The notes: generated by a model not told the origin, from the sequence alone. A DNA stretch of 20,304 bases from Clostridium sp. CAG:590 (GCA_000431135.1 HF987895.1:8772-29075), one strand, 5' to 3'. Positions 1 through 8,092 are shown, numbered from the stretch's first letter. A program made the numbers and translations.

Positions 1-126
1 GAAAAAAACCGGAATGACAGCAAAGATTCCAGATTCGAAGAAGTGGGCAATATTCACAGAGATGAACTGGAAGGAAAGGCCGTCTTTCGTATCTGGCCTC
101 TCTCAAAATTCGGGAAGGTGAAATAG
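1..126 (+). CDS. lepB: Signal peptidase I, C-terminal end (partial)
   Basis: This is the last 41 codons of a type I signal peptidase (family S26), which would cleave signal peptides on the outer face of the membrane. The frame starts at the window edge and ends with TAG at 124-126. The visible part holds the end of conserved box E (NRNDSKDSR) and the usual ending GKAVFRIWPLSKFG. It closely parallels the end of the complete lepB copy that follows, so the two are tandem paralogues. The residues just before NRN read E-K, where the family normally has G-D; this lies at the very edge of the window, so it could be an edge error or a real change. The catalytic Ser and Lys are outside the window. Confidence 0.85.
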   Translation, partial: EKNRNDSKDSRFEEVGNIHRDELEGKAVFRIWPLSKFGKVK

Positions 127-729
127 GTGAAAAGAATGGCAAATAAGAAAATAGATTCAGAAATAAAAACGAAAGAATCACAAAAAGAAAAGAGTGTTGA
201 TATTAAAAAAGAGATTATAGATACGGTTATATATTTATTATTTTTATTTGTTACCGTCTGGCTGATCATTACATTTGTCGGACAACGTACCGTGGTAAAC
301 GGAGAATCCATGTACGATACACTGCATGATCATGATAACCTCTGGGTTGACAAATTCTCATATCATTTCAAAGAACCGGAACGATTTGATATTGTTGTAT
401 TTCCGATGTATGACGGAGAGGAATATTTTATTAAACGAATTATCGGACTTCCCGGTGAAACCGTGCGGATTGATAAGAATGGAACAATTTATATTGACGG
501 TAAGGTGCTAGAGGAAGATTATGGATATGAAACCATTGATGAAAGCATGATCGGCAGGGCATATGACGGTGTTACATTAGGAAATGATGAATATTTTGTG
601 ATGGGAGATAATCGAAATGCCAGTGAAGATTCCAGGTTTGACATTGTTGGAAATGTAAAAAGAGAAAATCTGATGGGAAAAGCAGTGTTCCGGCTCTGGC
701 CGCTGTCTTCATTCGGAACGATCGATTAA
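127..729 (+). CDS. lepB: Signal peptidase I
   Basis: Type I signal peptidase that removes signal peptides from exported proteins outside the membrane. The N-terminus (about residues 1-30) is charged and cytoplasmic, followed by one membrane helix at about 32-53. The catalytic serine is Ser61 in NGESMYDTL and the general-base lysine is Lys103 in YFIKRIIGLPGE. Box E is complete (GDNRNASEDSR, about 160-170), and the protein ends GKAVFRLWPL. At 200 residues it has normal Gram-positive length. It follows the previous lepB directly, with the GTG at 127 abutting the TAG; an in-frame ATG at 136, with AGGTGA just upstream, is an alternative start nine bases later. The tandem copies may divide substrates, as multiple Sip enzymes do in Bacillus; that division is inference. 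Confidence 0.93.
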   Translation: MKRMANKKIDSEIKTKESQKEKSVDIKKEIIDTVIYLLFLFVTVWLIITFVGQRTVVNGESMYDTLHDHDNLWVDKFSYHFKEPERFDIVVFPMYDGEEYFIKRIIGLPGETVRIDKNGTIYIDGKVLEEDYGYETIDESMIGRAYDGVTLGNDEYFVMGDNRNASEDSRFDIVGNVKRENLMGKAVFRLWPLSSFGTID

Positions 730-750
730 CAGGAAGCGTTTTTATAAAAT

Positions 751-765
751 TATGGTCTGACCATA
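751..765. promoter_or_regulatory. 15-bp palindrome upstream of rnhB
   Basis: TATGGTC-T-GACCATA is a perfect 7+1+7 inverted repeat in the gap between lepB and rnhB, ending three bases before the GGAGGA ribosome binding site. It could be a protein-binding operator or a small mRNA hairpin near the RBS. No T-tract follows, so it is not a terminator. The regulator is unknown. Confidence 0.35.
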
Positions 766-778
766 TTGGAGGAATCAT

Positions 779-1550
779 ATGAAAGTCAGTGAAATGAAAG
801 AACTTATGAAAAATGCAAATCTAGATGAACTTCGAAAGCTTGCTGCCGAATGGGAACAGGACGAGCGGGCAGGTGTACAAAAGCTGGCACTTTCCGCAAG
901 AAAGAAGATTGCCGCATTTGAAGAAGAGGTAAAACGTACATATGCCATGCAGGAGTATGAAAGAAAGCATGCAGACTGCCGATATATATGTGGAATAGAT
1001 GAAGTGGGAAGAGGACCGTTGGCAGGACCGGTTGTTGCGGCCGCCGGGATTCTTCCAAAGGAAGTAGATATTTTTTTTTTTAGTAGATATTTATTATCTG
1101 AATGATTCCAAACAATTATCTGCCAGGAAGAGAGAACAGTTATATGACGAGATCATGGGAAAGGCAGTTGCGGTCGGAATCGGATTCGCAGATGAAGAAT
1201 GTATTGATGAGATTAATATATTGCAGGCAGATTATGTCGCAATGCGAATGGCACTCAGTAAGCTTTCTGTCACACCGGATTATCTGTTAAATGATGCGGT
1301 AATCATTCCGGAAGTAACGATTCCTCAGGAGTCGATCATAAAAGGGGACGCAAAGAGTGTGTCGATTGCAGCCGCCAGTATTGTTGCAAAAGTGACAAGA
1401 GACCGGTTTATGGTGGATATGGATTCGGTGTATCCGGGATATGATTTTGCTGGAAATAAGGGATATGGAAGTGCAAAACATATCGAAGCATTGAAAACAT
1501 TAGGACCGTGTAAGATTCACAGGCGGACGTTTATTAAGAACTTTATTTAG
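779..1550 (+). pseudogene. rnhB: Ribonuclease HII, frame-disrupted
   Basis: RNase HII cuts the RNA strand of RNA/DNA hybrids and removes single ribonucleotides from DNA. The start at ATG 779 has a good GGAGGA box (768-773). The first part (779-1105) has an N-terminal extension of about 65 residues and then the signature CGIDEVGRGPLAGPVVAAA, including the catalytic Asp-Glu pair. The rest is in another frame: DSKQLSARKREQLYDEI, then LLND and KGDAKS with the further acidic ligands, SIAAASIVAKVTRDR and GYGSAKH, ending at TAG 1548-1550. The break lies in an 11-T run (1071-1081) inside a short duplication. One T fewer would restore a continuous frame with a six-residue insertion. It may therefore be a sequencing error, a real mutation, or a slippage site. 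It is followed by ylqG, ylqH and yraN, as expected for a Firmicute rnhB locus. Confidence 0.85.
1064..1093 (+). repeat. Short duplication with T11 tract inside rnhB
   Basis: GTAGATA-T11-A (1064-1082) is followed directly by GTAGATATTTA (1083-1093). Joining the flanks through only the second copy gives the smooth family-like reading KEVDIYYLNDSKQ, so the first copy looks like a 19-base insertion. If the tract were T10 the insertion would be 18 bases and in frame. Confidence 0.8.
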
Positions 1551-1573
1551 AAAAGATAGAAAGGGGTATTTCT

Positions 1574-3325
1574 ATGCAGATTGGACAGCGTTTCGTGACC
1601 GGATATGAGAATAATGTATCGGAACAGATCAGAACCAGGCAGGGTGCTGACGTGGAACAATCTGCGGTAGGAAAACTTTCCGCGGATATTTCTGCCCTGA
1701 AAGAAGGCGAAGTTTTCCGGGGAGAAATATTAGATATTGTAGGGGATAAGGTTACGATATCACTGGAAGATCAGGCAAAACTAATGGCAAGATTGCAGGC
1801 AGGGGTAGAGTTAGGCGTAGGAGACCGGTTATTGTTTTCCGTCAAGGAGAACACAGCGAATCAGGTTGTGATAAAACCGGTATTTGATTCTTTATACAGT
1901 GCACAGACACAGGTTTTGGAGAAGGCGTTAGATCTTGCCGGACTATCGCCGACAGAGAAGAATTTTACGGTTGCAAAAGAACTGATGGATGCGGGGATGC
2001 CGGTAGATAAGAGTAGTATGGTTACGATTTTGTCACAAAGCATGAGATTCGAAGGTACTTCGTTACAGACTCTCGTTTCCATGAATAAGTTGCAGATTCC
2101 GGTAACGGCTGAAAATATCACCCAGTTTGGGCGATATGAGAATTTGCAACATTCCCTTACCGGTGATATTGCAGCAACAGCAGAGTCGGTTGCTGATTTT
2201 GCAAGTGCATTTCCGCAAGGGACGGACGGGCAGACCATGTTACAGATTGCAGGAACGATATCGGAACTGTTTGCTCCGCAAACCGAATCTATGGATGCGG
2301 AACAGGGACAAAGTGCAATAGCCGATATGACAGAAAATATGACGGATACAGCAGAGTCGGATATACCTCATGATATGGCATCCGATACAGAAGATGCCGC
2401 TCATATTATGAAAAATACCATGACATCCGGACAACCGGCAATCACGGAGACGGTAACCGGAACAAATGACCGGATAATGAATAAAATGATCGCATCATTT
2501 GTAGGGAAGGCGGAGACCAATCTATCAGAAGAACAATTTCAGACCATAGCAAAAGCCTTAACACAGGCGGGTGTTCCGGAAACGGAGGTAAGCAGGTTGT
2601 TTCAGAATGCGTCTTCCGAAGGCAATCTGTTTCAGAACATGTTACATACATTACAAACGGGCAGTCTGCCGGATGCTGTAATGCAAAATCTCTTTCAGGA
2701 TGCATCTTTAAAAGATCTGATGTCGGAGATTGTGAAAAAGGCATTTTCCGTTGACCCGAAAAAGATGAAGGATCCCAAAGAGATTGACGATCTGTATGAG
2801 ACCATATTAAAAAATACCAAATCATTTGAAGATGCCGTTGCCTCGCACGGAGGCAATACAAAAGGATTTCAACAGAGTTTTCAGAATATGCGCCAGAATA
2901 TGCAGTTTATGGAACAGTTGAATCATCAGATGATATACGCACAGATGCCGGTCCGATTATCCAACAAACAGACAAATTCAGAATTGTATGTATATGCAGA
3001 CAAACGAAAATTACAGCAGAAAAAAGACGGTATCAGTGTAATGCTGCATCTGGATATGGATCATTTGGGGGCAACCGATGTGAAGGTAACATTAACCGGC
3101 AGCAATGTTCACGCAAGATTTTACTTAAATGATCAGGATAGCGTGGATATCGTGGCGGATAATATGAATACGCTTGCCAAACAATTAGCAGACCGGGGAT
3201 TTTCCCTGACTAACGAAGTCGTAAAACGACAACCGCAGGAATCGATCAATAAAGTGGTGGATGAAGTGATTGATGAGAATGCCGAAAAAAGTATCAGACG
3301 TTATACATTTGATGCCAGAACTTAA
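1574..3325 (+). CDS. ylqG: FliK/YlqG-like flagellar hook-length-type protein
   Basis: A 583-residue protein with the layout of the YlqG/FliK family. About residues 35-100 form a small beta-rich domain (EGEVFRGEILDIVGDKVTISL). A long low-complexity, Gln/Met/Thr/Asp-rich middle follows (about 200-300), then a C-terminal Flg_hook-type domain at about 458-560, with GISVMLHLDMDHLGATDVKVTL and a predicted alpha/beta fold. FliK controls hook length by signalling to FlhB. Here the partner is the stand-alone FlhB-like YlqH encoded 38 bases downstream, and no other flagellar gene is in the window. The same pair follows rnhB in Bacillus subtilis, where its role is not established to my knowledge. The RBS AAAGGGG (about 1559-1565) supports ATG 1574. 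Function beyond the fold is inference. Confidence 0.72.
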   Translation: MQIGQRFVTGYENNVSEQIRTRQGADVEQSAVGKLSADISALKEGEVFRGEILDIVGDKVTISLEDQAKLMARLQAGVELGVGDRLLFSVKENTANQVVIKPVFDSLYSAQTQVLEKALDLAGLSPTEKNFTVAKELMDAGMPVDKSSMVTILSQSMRFEGTSLQTLVSMNKLQIPVTAENITQFGRYENLQHSLTGDIAATAESVADFASAFPQGTDGQTMLQIAGTISELFAPQTESMDAEQGQSAIADMTENMTDTAESDIPHDMASDTEDAAHIMKNTMTSGQPAITETVTGTNDRIMNKMIASFVGKAETNLSEEQFQTIAKALTQAGVPETEVSRLFQNASSEGNLFQNMLHTLQTGSLPDAVMQNLFQDASLKDLMSEIVKKAFSVDPKKMKDPKEIDDLYETILKNTKSFEDAVASHGGNTKGFQQSFQNMRQNMQFMEQLNHQMIYAQMPVRLSNKQTNSELYVYADKRKLQQKKDGISVMLHLDMDHLGATDVKVTLTGSNVHARFYLNDQDSVDIVADNMNTLAKQLADRGFSLTNEVVKRQPQESINKVVDEVIDENAEKSIRRYTFDART

Positions 3326-3363
3326 GTAATATTCGTTGATCGCAGAAAAGGATGTGAAACAGG

Positions 3364-3639
3364 ATGGAGAAGAAAAAACGAAAAGCAGTTGCCTTGAATT
3401 ATGATCCTTCGAATCAGGCACCACAGGTGATTGCATCCGGACAGGGCGCCGTTGCAGACCGGATCATTGAGAAAGCAAAGGAACATGATGTTGCGACTTA
3501 TCAGGATGAAGGTCTGGCAGATACCTTGTTAAAATTAGATATCGGAGATATGATCCCTCCTGAATTATACGGTGTCGTTGCGGAAATCTTAGTATATGTA
3601 GATAAGATGGATAAGATCAAGAGCAAATTAAAGAGATAA
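3364..3639 (+). CDS. ylqH: FlhB C-terminal-like protein YlqH
   Basis: A 91-residue protein matching only the cytoplasmic C-terminal part of FlhB/YscU-type export-switch proteins. Seen directly: KAVALNYDPSNQAPQVIASG, then ADRIIEKAKEHDV, LADTLLKLDIGDMIPPELYGVVAEILVYV, all characteristic of that domain. The four FlhB membrane helices are absent, and so is the NPTH self-cleavage motif that normally precedes this stretch; the protein begins with a basic MEKKKRKAVAL instead. It resembles the permanently cleaved C-terminal FlhB piece. It follows the FliK-like gene and precedes yraN, so interaction with YlqG is a reasonable inference. Confidence 0.8.
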   Translation: MEKKKRKAVALNYDPSNQAPQVIASGQGAVADRIIEKAKEHDVATYQDEGLADTLLKLDIGDMIPPELYGVVAEILVYVDKMDKIKSKLKR

Positions 3640-3653
3640 CTTTTGGGGGATAT

Positions 3654-4016
3654 ATGCACGAAACAAATAAAAGGGTAGTTGGTGCAAAAGCAGAGCAATT
3701 GATCCGGGATTATTTATCTGCAAATGATTATGAGATCCTGGAAATGAATTATCGCTGCAAACAAGGCGAAGTAGATATTATTGCAAAACACGGAAAGTAT
3801 TATGTGTTTATTGAGGTCAAATATCGCAGTTCCACTAAGTATGGACTGCCGGAAGAGGCTGTCGGCATCGCAAAGCAGCGGCGGATCAGTAAAGCGGCAT
3901 TGTATTATTTGTATAGCCATAATCTGCCGGATACGACACCGGTCCGATTTGACGTGGCGGCAATTCTTGTTGATACCGTACACTATATAAAAGATGCATT
4001 TTCTTATGTTTGTTAG
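3654..4016 (+). CDS. yraN: YraN family (UPF0102) nuclease-like protein
   Basis: A 120-residue YraN/UPF0102 protein, normal length for the family. It has a PD-(D/E)xK nuclease-like core: G-E39-x-D41-IIA, then FIEVKYR with Glu54 and Lys56, followed by a helix rich in Lys/Arg (KQRRISKAALYYL) and RFDVAAI. The family is usually thought to act on DNA (Holliday-junction-like or recombination-linked), but its biochemical role is not settled. The start ATG 3654 follows a GGGGGA box at about 3645-3650. It is closely spaced after ylqH and before the yfiH-type gene, consistent with one transcript. Confidence 0.87.
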   Translation: MHETNKRVVGAKAEQLIRDYLSANDYEILEMNYRCKQGEVDIIAKHGKYYVFIEVKYRSSTKYGLPEEAVGIAKQRRISKAALYYLYSHNLPDTTPVRFDVAAILVDTVHYIKDAFSYVC

Positions 4017-4036
4017 AGGTACAGACTACCGGCAAT

Positions 4037-4042
4037 GGAGGA
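4037..4042 (+). promoter_or_regulatory. Ribosome binding site deciding the pgeF start
   Basis: GGAGGA lies seven bases before ATG 4050. The longer in-frame ATG at 4035 overlaps this box and has no box of its own, so 4050 is the preferred start. Confidence 0.7.
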
Positions 4043-4049
4043 TAGAGCA

Positions 4050-4913
4050 ATGATTGAGAATATAATCTATGTAAATGACAATCACAGTACAGTGTTACAT
4101 GAGGAACAGGACACCGTGTACATTACTTTCCCCAAATTAGATGCATACAAAGACGATATGATACATGGCTTTTCGACAAGAAAAGGTGGTGTGTCACAAG
4201 GGTATTTGGGCACGATGAATCTGAGTTTTACCAGAGGGGATGACCGGGAGAATGTTTTGGAAAACCACAGGCGCTTTGCCCAGACACTTGGATATGATGA
4301 AAAGAAACTGGTATTTTCGAATCAGGTACATCATACCGCATTTCATAAAGTAACAAAGGAGGACTGCGGTAAGGGCATTGTACGGGAAAGTGATATTTTA
4401 GAGATAGATGGTCTTGTGACAAACGAATCCGGAGTTCCGATGATCACATTTTATGCGGACTGTGTTCCGTTGTTTTTCTACGATCCACAACATAAAGTGA
4501 TCGCCATGGCACATTCCGGATGGCGCGGTACGGTAGAAAAGATCGGTGGGAAAATGGTCGCATATATGCATGAAGAATACGGATGCGATCCAGATAACAT
4601 AGTATGTGCGATTGGACCGTCTATCTGCCAGAAATGCTATGAGGTAAGTGAAGACGTTGCACAGCATTTTACGGATGTATTTGGTGATGCTTACGGAGAG
4701 ACATTATTATACCGCAAAGAAAATGGAAAATATCAGTTAAATCTGCAAAAAGCATGCGAGATCACCCTGTTGGCAAGCGGTATCCGGAAGGAACATTTGG
4801 ATGTTACGGATCTGTGTACCTGTTGTAACCCGGACTGGCTGTTTTCACACCGCGCAAGCAATGGAAAACGTGGAAATTTAGCCGCAGTTATGATGCTCAA
4901 AGAAAAGAACTGA
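4050..4913 (+). CDS. pgeF: YfiH/LACC1-type purine nucleoside phosphorylase (PgeF)
   Basis: A 287-residue protein of the YfiH/YlmD (polyphenol oxidase, DUF152) family. Members have been shown to act as zinc-dependent purine nucleoside phosphorylase/adenosine deaminase enzymes; the older laccase label came from screening. The zinc-ligand motifs are present: QVH with His94, ADCVPL with Cys138, and AHSGWRGT with His155, followed by GPSICQKCYEV. The protein ends DLCTCCNPDWLFSHRASNGKRGNLAAVMML, typical of the family. An RBS inside the longer reading supports ATG 4050 over ATG 4035. It is the last gene before a promoter region for der. No clear terminator follows, so read-through into der is possible. 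Confidence 0.88.
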   Translation: MIENIIYVNDNHSTVLHEEQDTVYITFPKLDAYKDDMIHGFSTRKGGVSQGYLGTMNLSFTRGDDRENVLENHRRFAQTLGYDEKKLVFSNQVHHTAFHKVTKEDCGKGIVRESDILEIDGLVTNESGVPMITFYADCVPLFFYDPQHKVIAMAHSGWRGTVEKIGGKMVAYMHEEYGCDPDNIVCAIGPSICQKCYEVSEDVAQHFTDVFGDAYGETLLYRKENGKYQLNLQKACEITLLASGIRKEHLDVTDLCTCCNPDWLFSHRASNGKRGNLAAVMMLKEKN

Positions 4914-4956
4914 CAGAAAACGGGATGATCAGAAGATGATTTGTTCCGATATAAGG

Positions 4957-5002
4957 GTTTACAAATATTTATGGCTATTGTAAACTAGATGAAGTTGTAA
5001 AC
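4957..5002. promoter_or_regulatory. Promoter of der with three TTGTAAAC boxes
   Basis: A vegetative-type promoter is visible: TTTACA (4958-4963), 17 bases, TAAACT (4981-4986). The same stretch holds GTTTACAA (4957-4964) and its exact inverse TTGTAAAC (4978-4985), with 13 bases between, plus a second direct TTGTAAAC at 4995-5002. The boxes cover the -35, the -10 and the likely transcription start, as an operator would. No regulator is identified. Confidence 0.5.
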
Positions 5003-5021
5003 ATAAAGAAGGAGAAAAAGA

Positions 5022-6347
5022 ATGAGTAAACCAATCGTGGCTATTGTTGGCCGACCGAATGTAGGAAAGTCTACTTTATTCAATGTATTAGCAGGGTCTA
5101 AGATCTCAATTGTAAAGGATACCCCTGGCGTGACAAGAGACCGGATTTATGCGGATGTAAACTGGTTAGACTATAATTTTACAATGATCGATACAGGTGG
5201 TATTGAACCGGAAAGTCAGGATATTATCATAAAGAGTATGCGTGAACAGGCACAGATCGCAATAGATACAGCGGATGTCATCATGTTTTTGGTAGATGTG
5301 AGACAGGGACTGGTGGATGCGGATCACAAAGTGGCAGATATGCTTCGCCGTTCCCACAAGCCGGTTGTGCTTGTTGTAAACAAGGTTGATAGTTTCGATA
5401 AATTTATGCCGGATGTCTATGAATTTTATAATTTAGGTCTGGGTGATCCGTTTCCAATCTCGGCAGCATCACAGCTTGGTCTGGGTGATATGTTAGATGA
5501 GGTTGTATCTCATTTTACAGAGGAAATGAAAGAGTCGGAAGAAGATGAACGTCCAAAGATTGCGATCATCGGTAAACCAAATGTAGGTAAAAGTTCCATC
5601 ATTAACAAGTTGTTAGGGGAAGACCGCGTGATCGTATCGGATATAGCCGGAACGACCAGAGATGCAATTGATACGGTCGTTACACGGAATGAGCGGGAAT
5701 ATGTATTTATTGATACGGCAGGATTGCGAAGAAAGAATAAGATCAAGGAAGAGATTGAACGTTTTTCAATCATCCGTACCGTTACCGCAGTAGAACGGGC
5801 AGATGTATGTGTGTTGGTAATTGACGCAACAGAGGGCGTTACCGAACAGGATGCCAAGATTGCGGGAATTGCACATGAACGCGGTAAAGGTATGATCATT
5901 GCAGTGAATAAATGGGATGCGATCGAGAAAGATAACAAAACGATATACAAGTTTACGGAGGATATCCGAAGGATCTTGTCTTTCTTAAGTTATGCGGAGA
6001 TCATATTTATATCCGCAAAGACCGGGCAGCGTATGCCAAAGTTGTTTGATGTGATCGATATGGTAGTGGATAATCATGCACTCCGTATCGGAACCGGCGT
6101 GTTGAATGAGATTCTGACGGAAGCGGTTGCCATGCAGGAACCACCGTCTGATAAGGGCAAGAAACTGCGGTTATATTATGTAACGGAGGTTTCTGTGAAG
6201 CCGCCTACATTTGTTATATTTGTAAATGACAGGAATTTAACACATTTTTCTTATACAAGATACATTGAAAATCGTTTCCGTGATGCGTTTGGATTCAAAG
6301 GAACGCCACTTCATTTTATATATAGGGAACGAAAAGAGAAAGGTTGA
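5022..6347 (+). CDS. der: Ribosome assembly GTPase Der (EngA)
   Basis: An essential double GTPase that acts in maturation of the 50S ribosomal subunit. The 441 residues match the family length. The first G domain has GRPNVGKS at 10-17, DTPG, and NKVD; the second has GKPNVGKS at about 184-191, DTAG and NKWD. The C-terminal KH-like domain runs from about 350 to the end (KLRLYYVTEVSVKPPTFVIFVN, GTPLHFIYRERK). Start ATG 5022 follows AAGGAG at about 5009-5014. It is the first gene of der-plsY-gpsA, a conserved Firmicute order, and is probably controlled by the box-rich promoter just upstream. Confidence 0.97.
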   Translation: MSKPIVAIVGRPNVGKSTLFNVLAGSKISIVKDTPGVTRDRIYADVNWLDYNFTMIDTGGIEPESQDIIIKSMREQAQIAIDTADVIMFLVDVRQGLVDADHKVADMLRRSHKPVVLVVNKVDSFDKFMPDVYEFYNLGLGDPFPISAASQLGLGDMLDEVVSHFTEEMKESEEDERPKIAIIGKPNVGKSSIINKLLGEDRVIVSDIAGTTRDAIDTVVTRNEREYVFIDTAGLRRKNKIKEEIERFSIIRTVTAVERADVCVLVIDATEGVTEQDAKIAGIAHERGKGMIIAVNKWDAIEKDNKTIYKFTEDIRRILSFLSYAEIIFISAKTGQRMPKLFDVIDMVVDNHALRIGTGVLNEILTEAVAMQEPPSDKGKKLRLYYVTEVSVKPPTFVIFVNDRNLTHFSYTRYIENRFRDAFGFKGTPLHFIYRERKEKG

Positions 6348-6356
6348 TAAAAAGAC

Positions 6357-7049
6357 ATGGAGATCATTATACGAATTCTTTGCATTGTAATCGGTTATTG
6401 TTTTGGATTGATTCAGACTGCTTATATTTATGGAAAACTACACGGAATTGACATCAGGGAATATGGAAGCGGTAATTCCGGAACAACCAATGCGCTGAGA
6501 GTATTGGGTAAGAAAGCGGGGCTGGTCGTATTTCTTGGAGATCTGCTGAAGGCTGTTGCGGCATGTGTATTAGCAAGAGTGATCGGAACGCTCTTTTTCC
6601 CGGATATTTTATATCCGATGATTCTATGGAGTGGCCTGGGCGTTGTGATCGGGCATAATTTTCCGTTTTACATGAATTTTAAGGGCGGCAAAGGAATTGC
6701 AGCAACAGCAGGAGTTGTATTAGGATTGCTGGACTGGCATATCATTGTGATCTGTCTGCTGGCATTTATTCTTTGTGTTGCAATCACACGGTACGTTTCG
6801 CTTGGCTCCTTGATCGTAGTGACTTTGTTCTGGGTTACATTCTTTGTGGAAGGAATGCATGGTGCCTATGTGAATCCGGCAACCCAGGCGGCATATACGA
6901 ATCATCAGTTAATAGAAAGTTATGTGATCATTTTCCTATTTGCAGCATTGGCATTTTATCGTCACAAAGCAAATATTGTACGTTTAGTGCACGGACAGGA
7001 AAATAAGATTTTTTCCAAGAAACCAGAGGATACGCAAAAAGAAGAATAA
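6357..7049 (+). CDS. plsY: Glycerol-3-phosphate acyltransferase PlsY
   Basis: Membrane enzyme that transfers an acyl group from acyl-phosphate to glycerol-3-phosphate, the first step of phospholipid synthesis. There are about five hydrophobic membrane segments (around 3-20, 50-75, 80-103, 115-150, 190-202). The family motifs are present: YGSGNSGTTNALRVLGKKAG (about 37-56), GHNFPFYMNFKGGKGIA (about 100-116). The charged C-terminal tail (HGQENKIFSKKPEDTQKEE) is cytoplasmic or extended. The start lies nine bases after the der stop with only a modest AAAGG box, so it may be translationally coupled. The next gene, gpsA, makes its substrate glycerol-3-phosphate. Confidence 0.95.
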   Translation: MEIIIRILCIVIGYCFGLIQTAYIYGKLHGIDIREYGSGNSGTTNALRVLGKKAGLVVFLGDLLKAVAACVLARVIGTLFFPDILYPMILWSGLGVVIGHNFPFYMNFKGGKGIAATAGVVLGLLDWHIIVICLLAFILCVAITRYVSLGSLIVVTLFWVTFFVEGMHGAYVNPATQAAYTNHQLIESYVIIFLFAALAFYRHKANIVRLVHGQENKIFSKKPEDTQKEE

Positions 7050-7068
7050 TACGGGAGGTAGTGGTACG

Positions 7069-8076
7069 ATGAAGATATGTATATTAGGTGCCGGAAGTTG
7101 GGGAACAGCATTATCTATTTTACTGGCAGGTAATGGACATGATGTAACGGTATGGTCGATCGATCCGGAAGAAGTATTGATGTTAAAGGACTACAGGGAA
7201 CAACGGGAAAAACTTCCGGGAGTAATCATTCCAAGTACGGTAGATTTTACGACAGATCTGCAAAGCGCATTAACGGATGCAGAACTTGTTGTCTGTGCAG
7301 TACCATCTCCATTTGTGCGTTCTACCATGAAATCTGCATCCGAATATATTGCCGGAGGAACAATTGTGGTAGATGTAGCAAAAGGAATTGAGGAACATAC
7401 AGATAAGACAATGACAACGATCATTGAAGAAGAATGTCCGCAGGCTCGTGTCGGAATTCTTTCCGGTCCTAGTCATGCAGAGGAAGTCGGACGTAAGATT
7501 CCAACAACAATTGTTGCCGGTTCGAAGGACAAAGCAGTTGCGGAAACGATTCAGGATGTATTTATGAATGATGTATTCCGTGTATATACAAGTCCTGATG
7601 TGATCGGTATTGAGTTAGGCGGTTCTCTGAAAAACGTGATTGCGCTTGCCGCAGGTATTGTAGATGGTCTTGGATTTGGAGATAATACGAAAGCAGCGCT
7701 TATGACAAGAGGTATTGCCGAGATGAGCCGGCTTGTGATCGCAATGGGCGGTCATATGGAAACACTTGCCGGTCTGTCCGGTATCGGTGATCTGATCGTA
7801 ACATGTACATCCAAACATTCCAGAAACCGGAATGCCGGATTCCTTATGGGTCAGGGGAAATCTTATCAGGAAGCAATGGATGAAGTGAAGATGGTAGTAG
7901 AAGGTGTATATTCTGCCAAATCAGCACTTTCCCTCGGTGAGAAATATAATGTATCCCTTCCGATTGTGGAGGCTGTCAATGAAGTACTCTTTGATGGGGC
8001 GGATGCACGTGAAGTATCCATGAAACTGCTTATGCGTGACCGTACGGCTGAATCCGAGAAGCTTCAGTGGAAATAG
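7069..8076 (+). CDS. gpsA: Glycerol-3-phosphate dehydrogenase [NAD(P)+]
   Basis: Cytoplasmic enzyme that reduces dihydroxyacetone phosphate to sn-glycerol-3-phosphate for lipid synthesis. The 335 residues match the family. The N-terminal Rossmann motif GAGSWGTA is at 7-14, followed by VVCAVPSPFVRS and GPSHAEEVG. The catalytic lysine is Lys188 in GGSLKNVIALAAGIVDGL, and GDNTKAALMTRG and GLSGIGDLIVTCTS are conserved substrate-side segments. A GGGAGG box (about 7052-7057) precedes ATG 7069. It ends the der-plsY-gpsA unit, and a strong hairpin terminator starts 17 bases after the stop. Confidence 0.96.
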   Translation: MKICILGAGSWGTALSILLAGNGHDVTVWSIDPEEVLMLKDYREQREKLPGVIIPSTVDFTTDLQSALTDAELVVCAVPSPFVRSTMKSASEYIAGGTIVVDVAKGIEEHTDKTMTTIIEEECPQARVGILSGPSHAEEVGRKIPTTIVAGSKDKAVAETIQDVFMNDVFRVYTSPDVIGIELGGSLKNVIALAAGIVDGLGFGDNTKAALMTRGIAEMSRLVIAMGGHMETLAGLSGIGDLIVTCTSKHSRNRNAGFLMGQGKSYQEAMDEVKMVVEGVYSAKSALSLGEKYNVSLPIVEAVNEVLFDGADAREVSMKLLMRDRTAESEKLQWK

Positions 8077-8092
8077 TAGATTGTGTGAACAG

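Noticed and set aside
1071..1081. T11 tract as a transcription terminator in rnhB
   Set aside because: No G/C-rich stem precedes it; the upstream bases do not fold into a matching hairpin.
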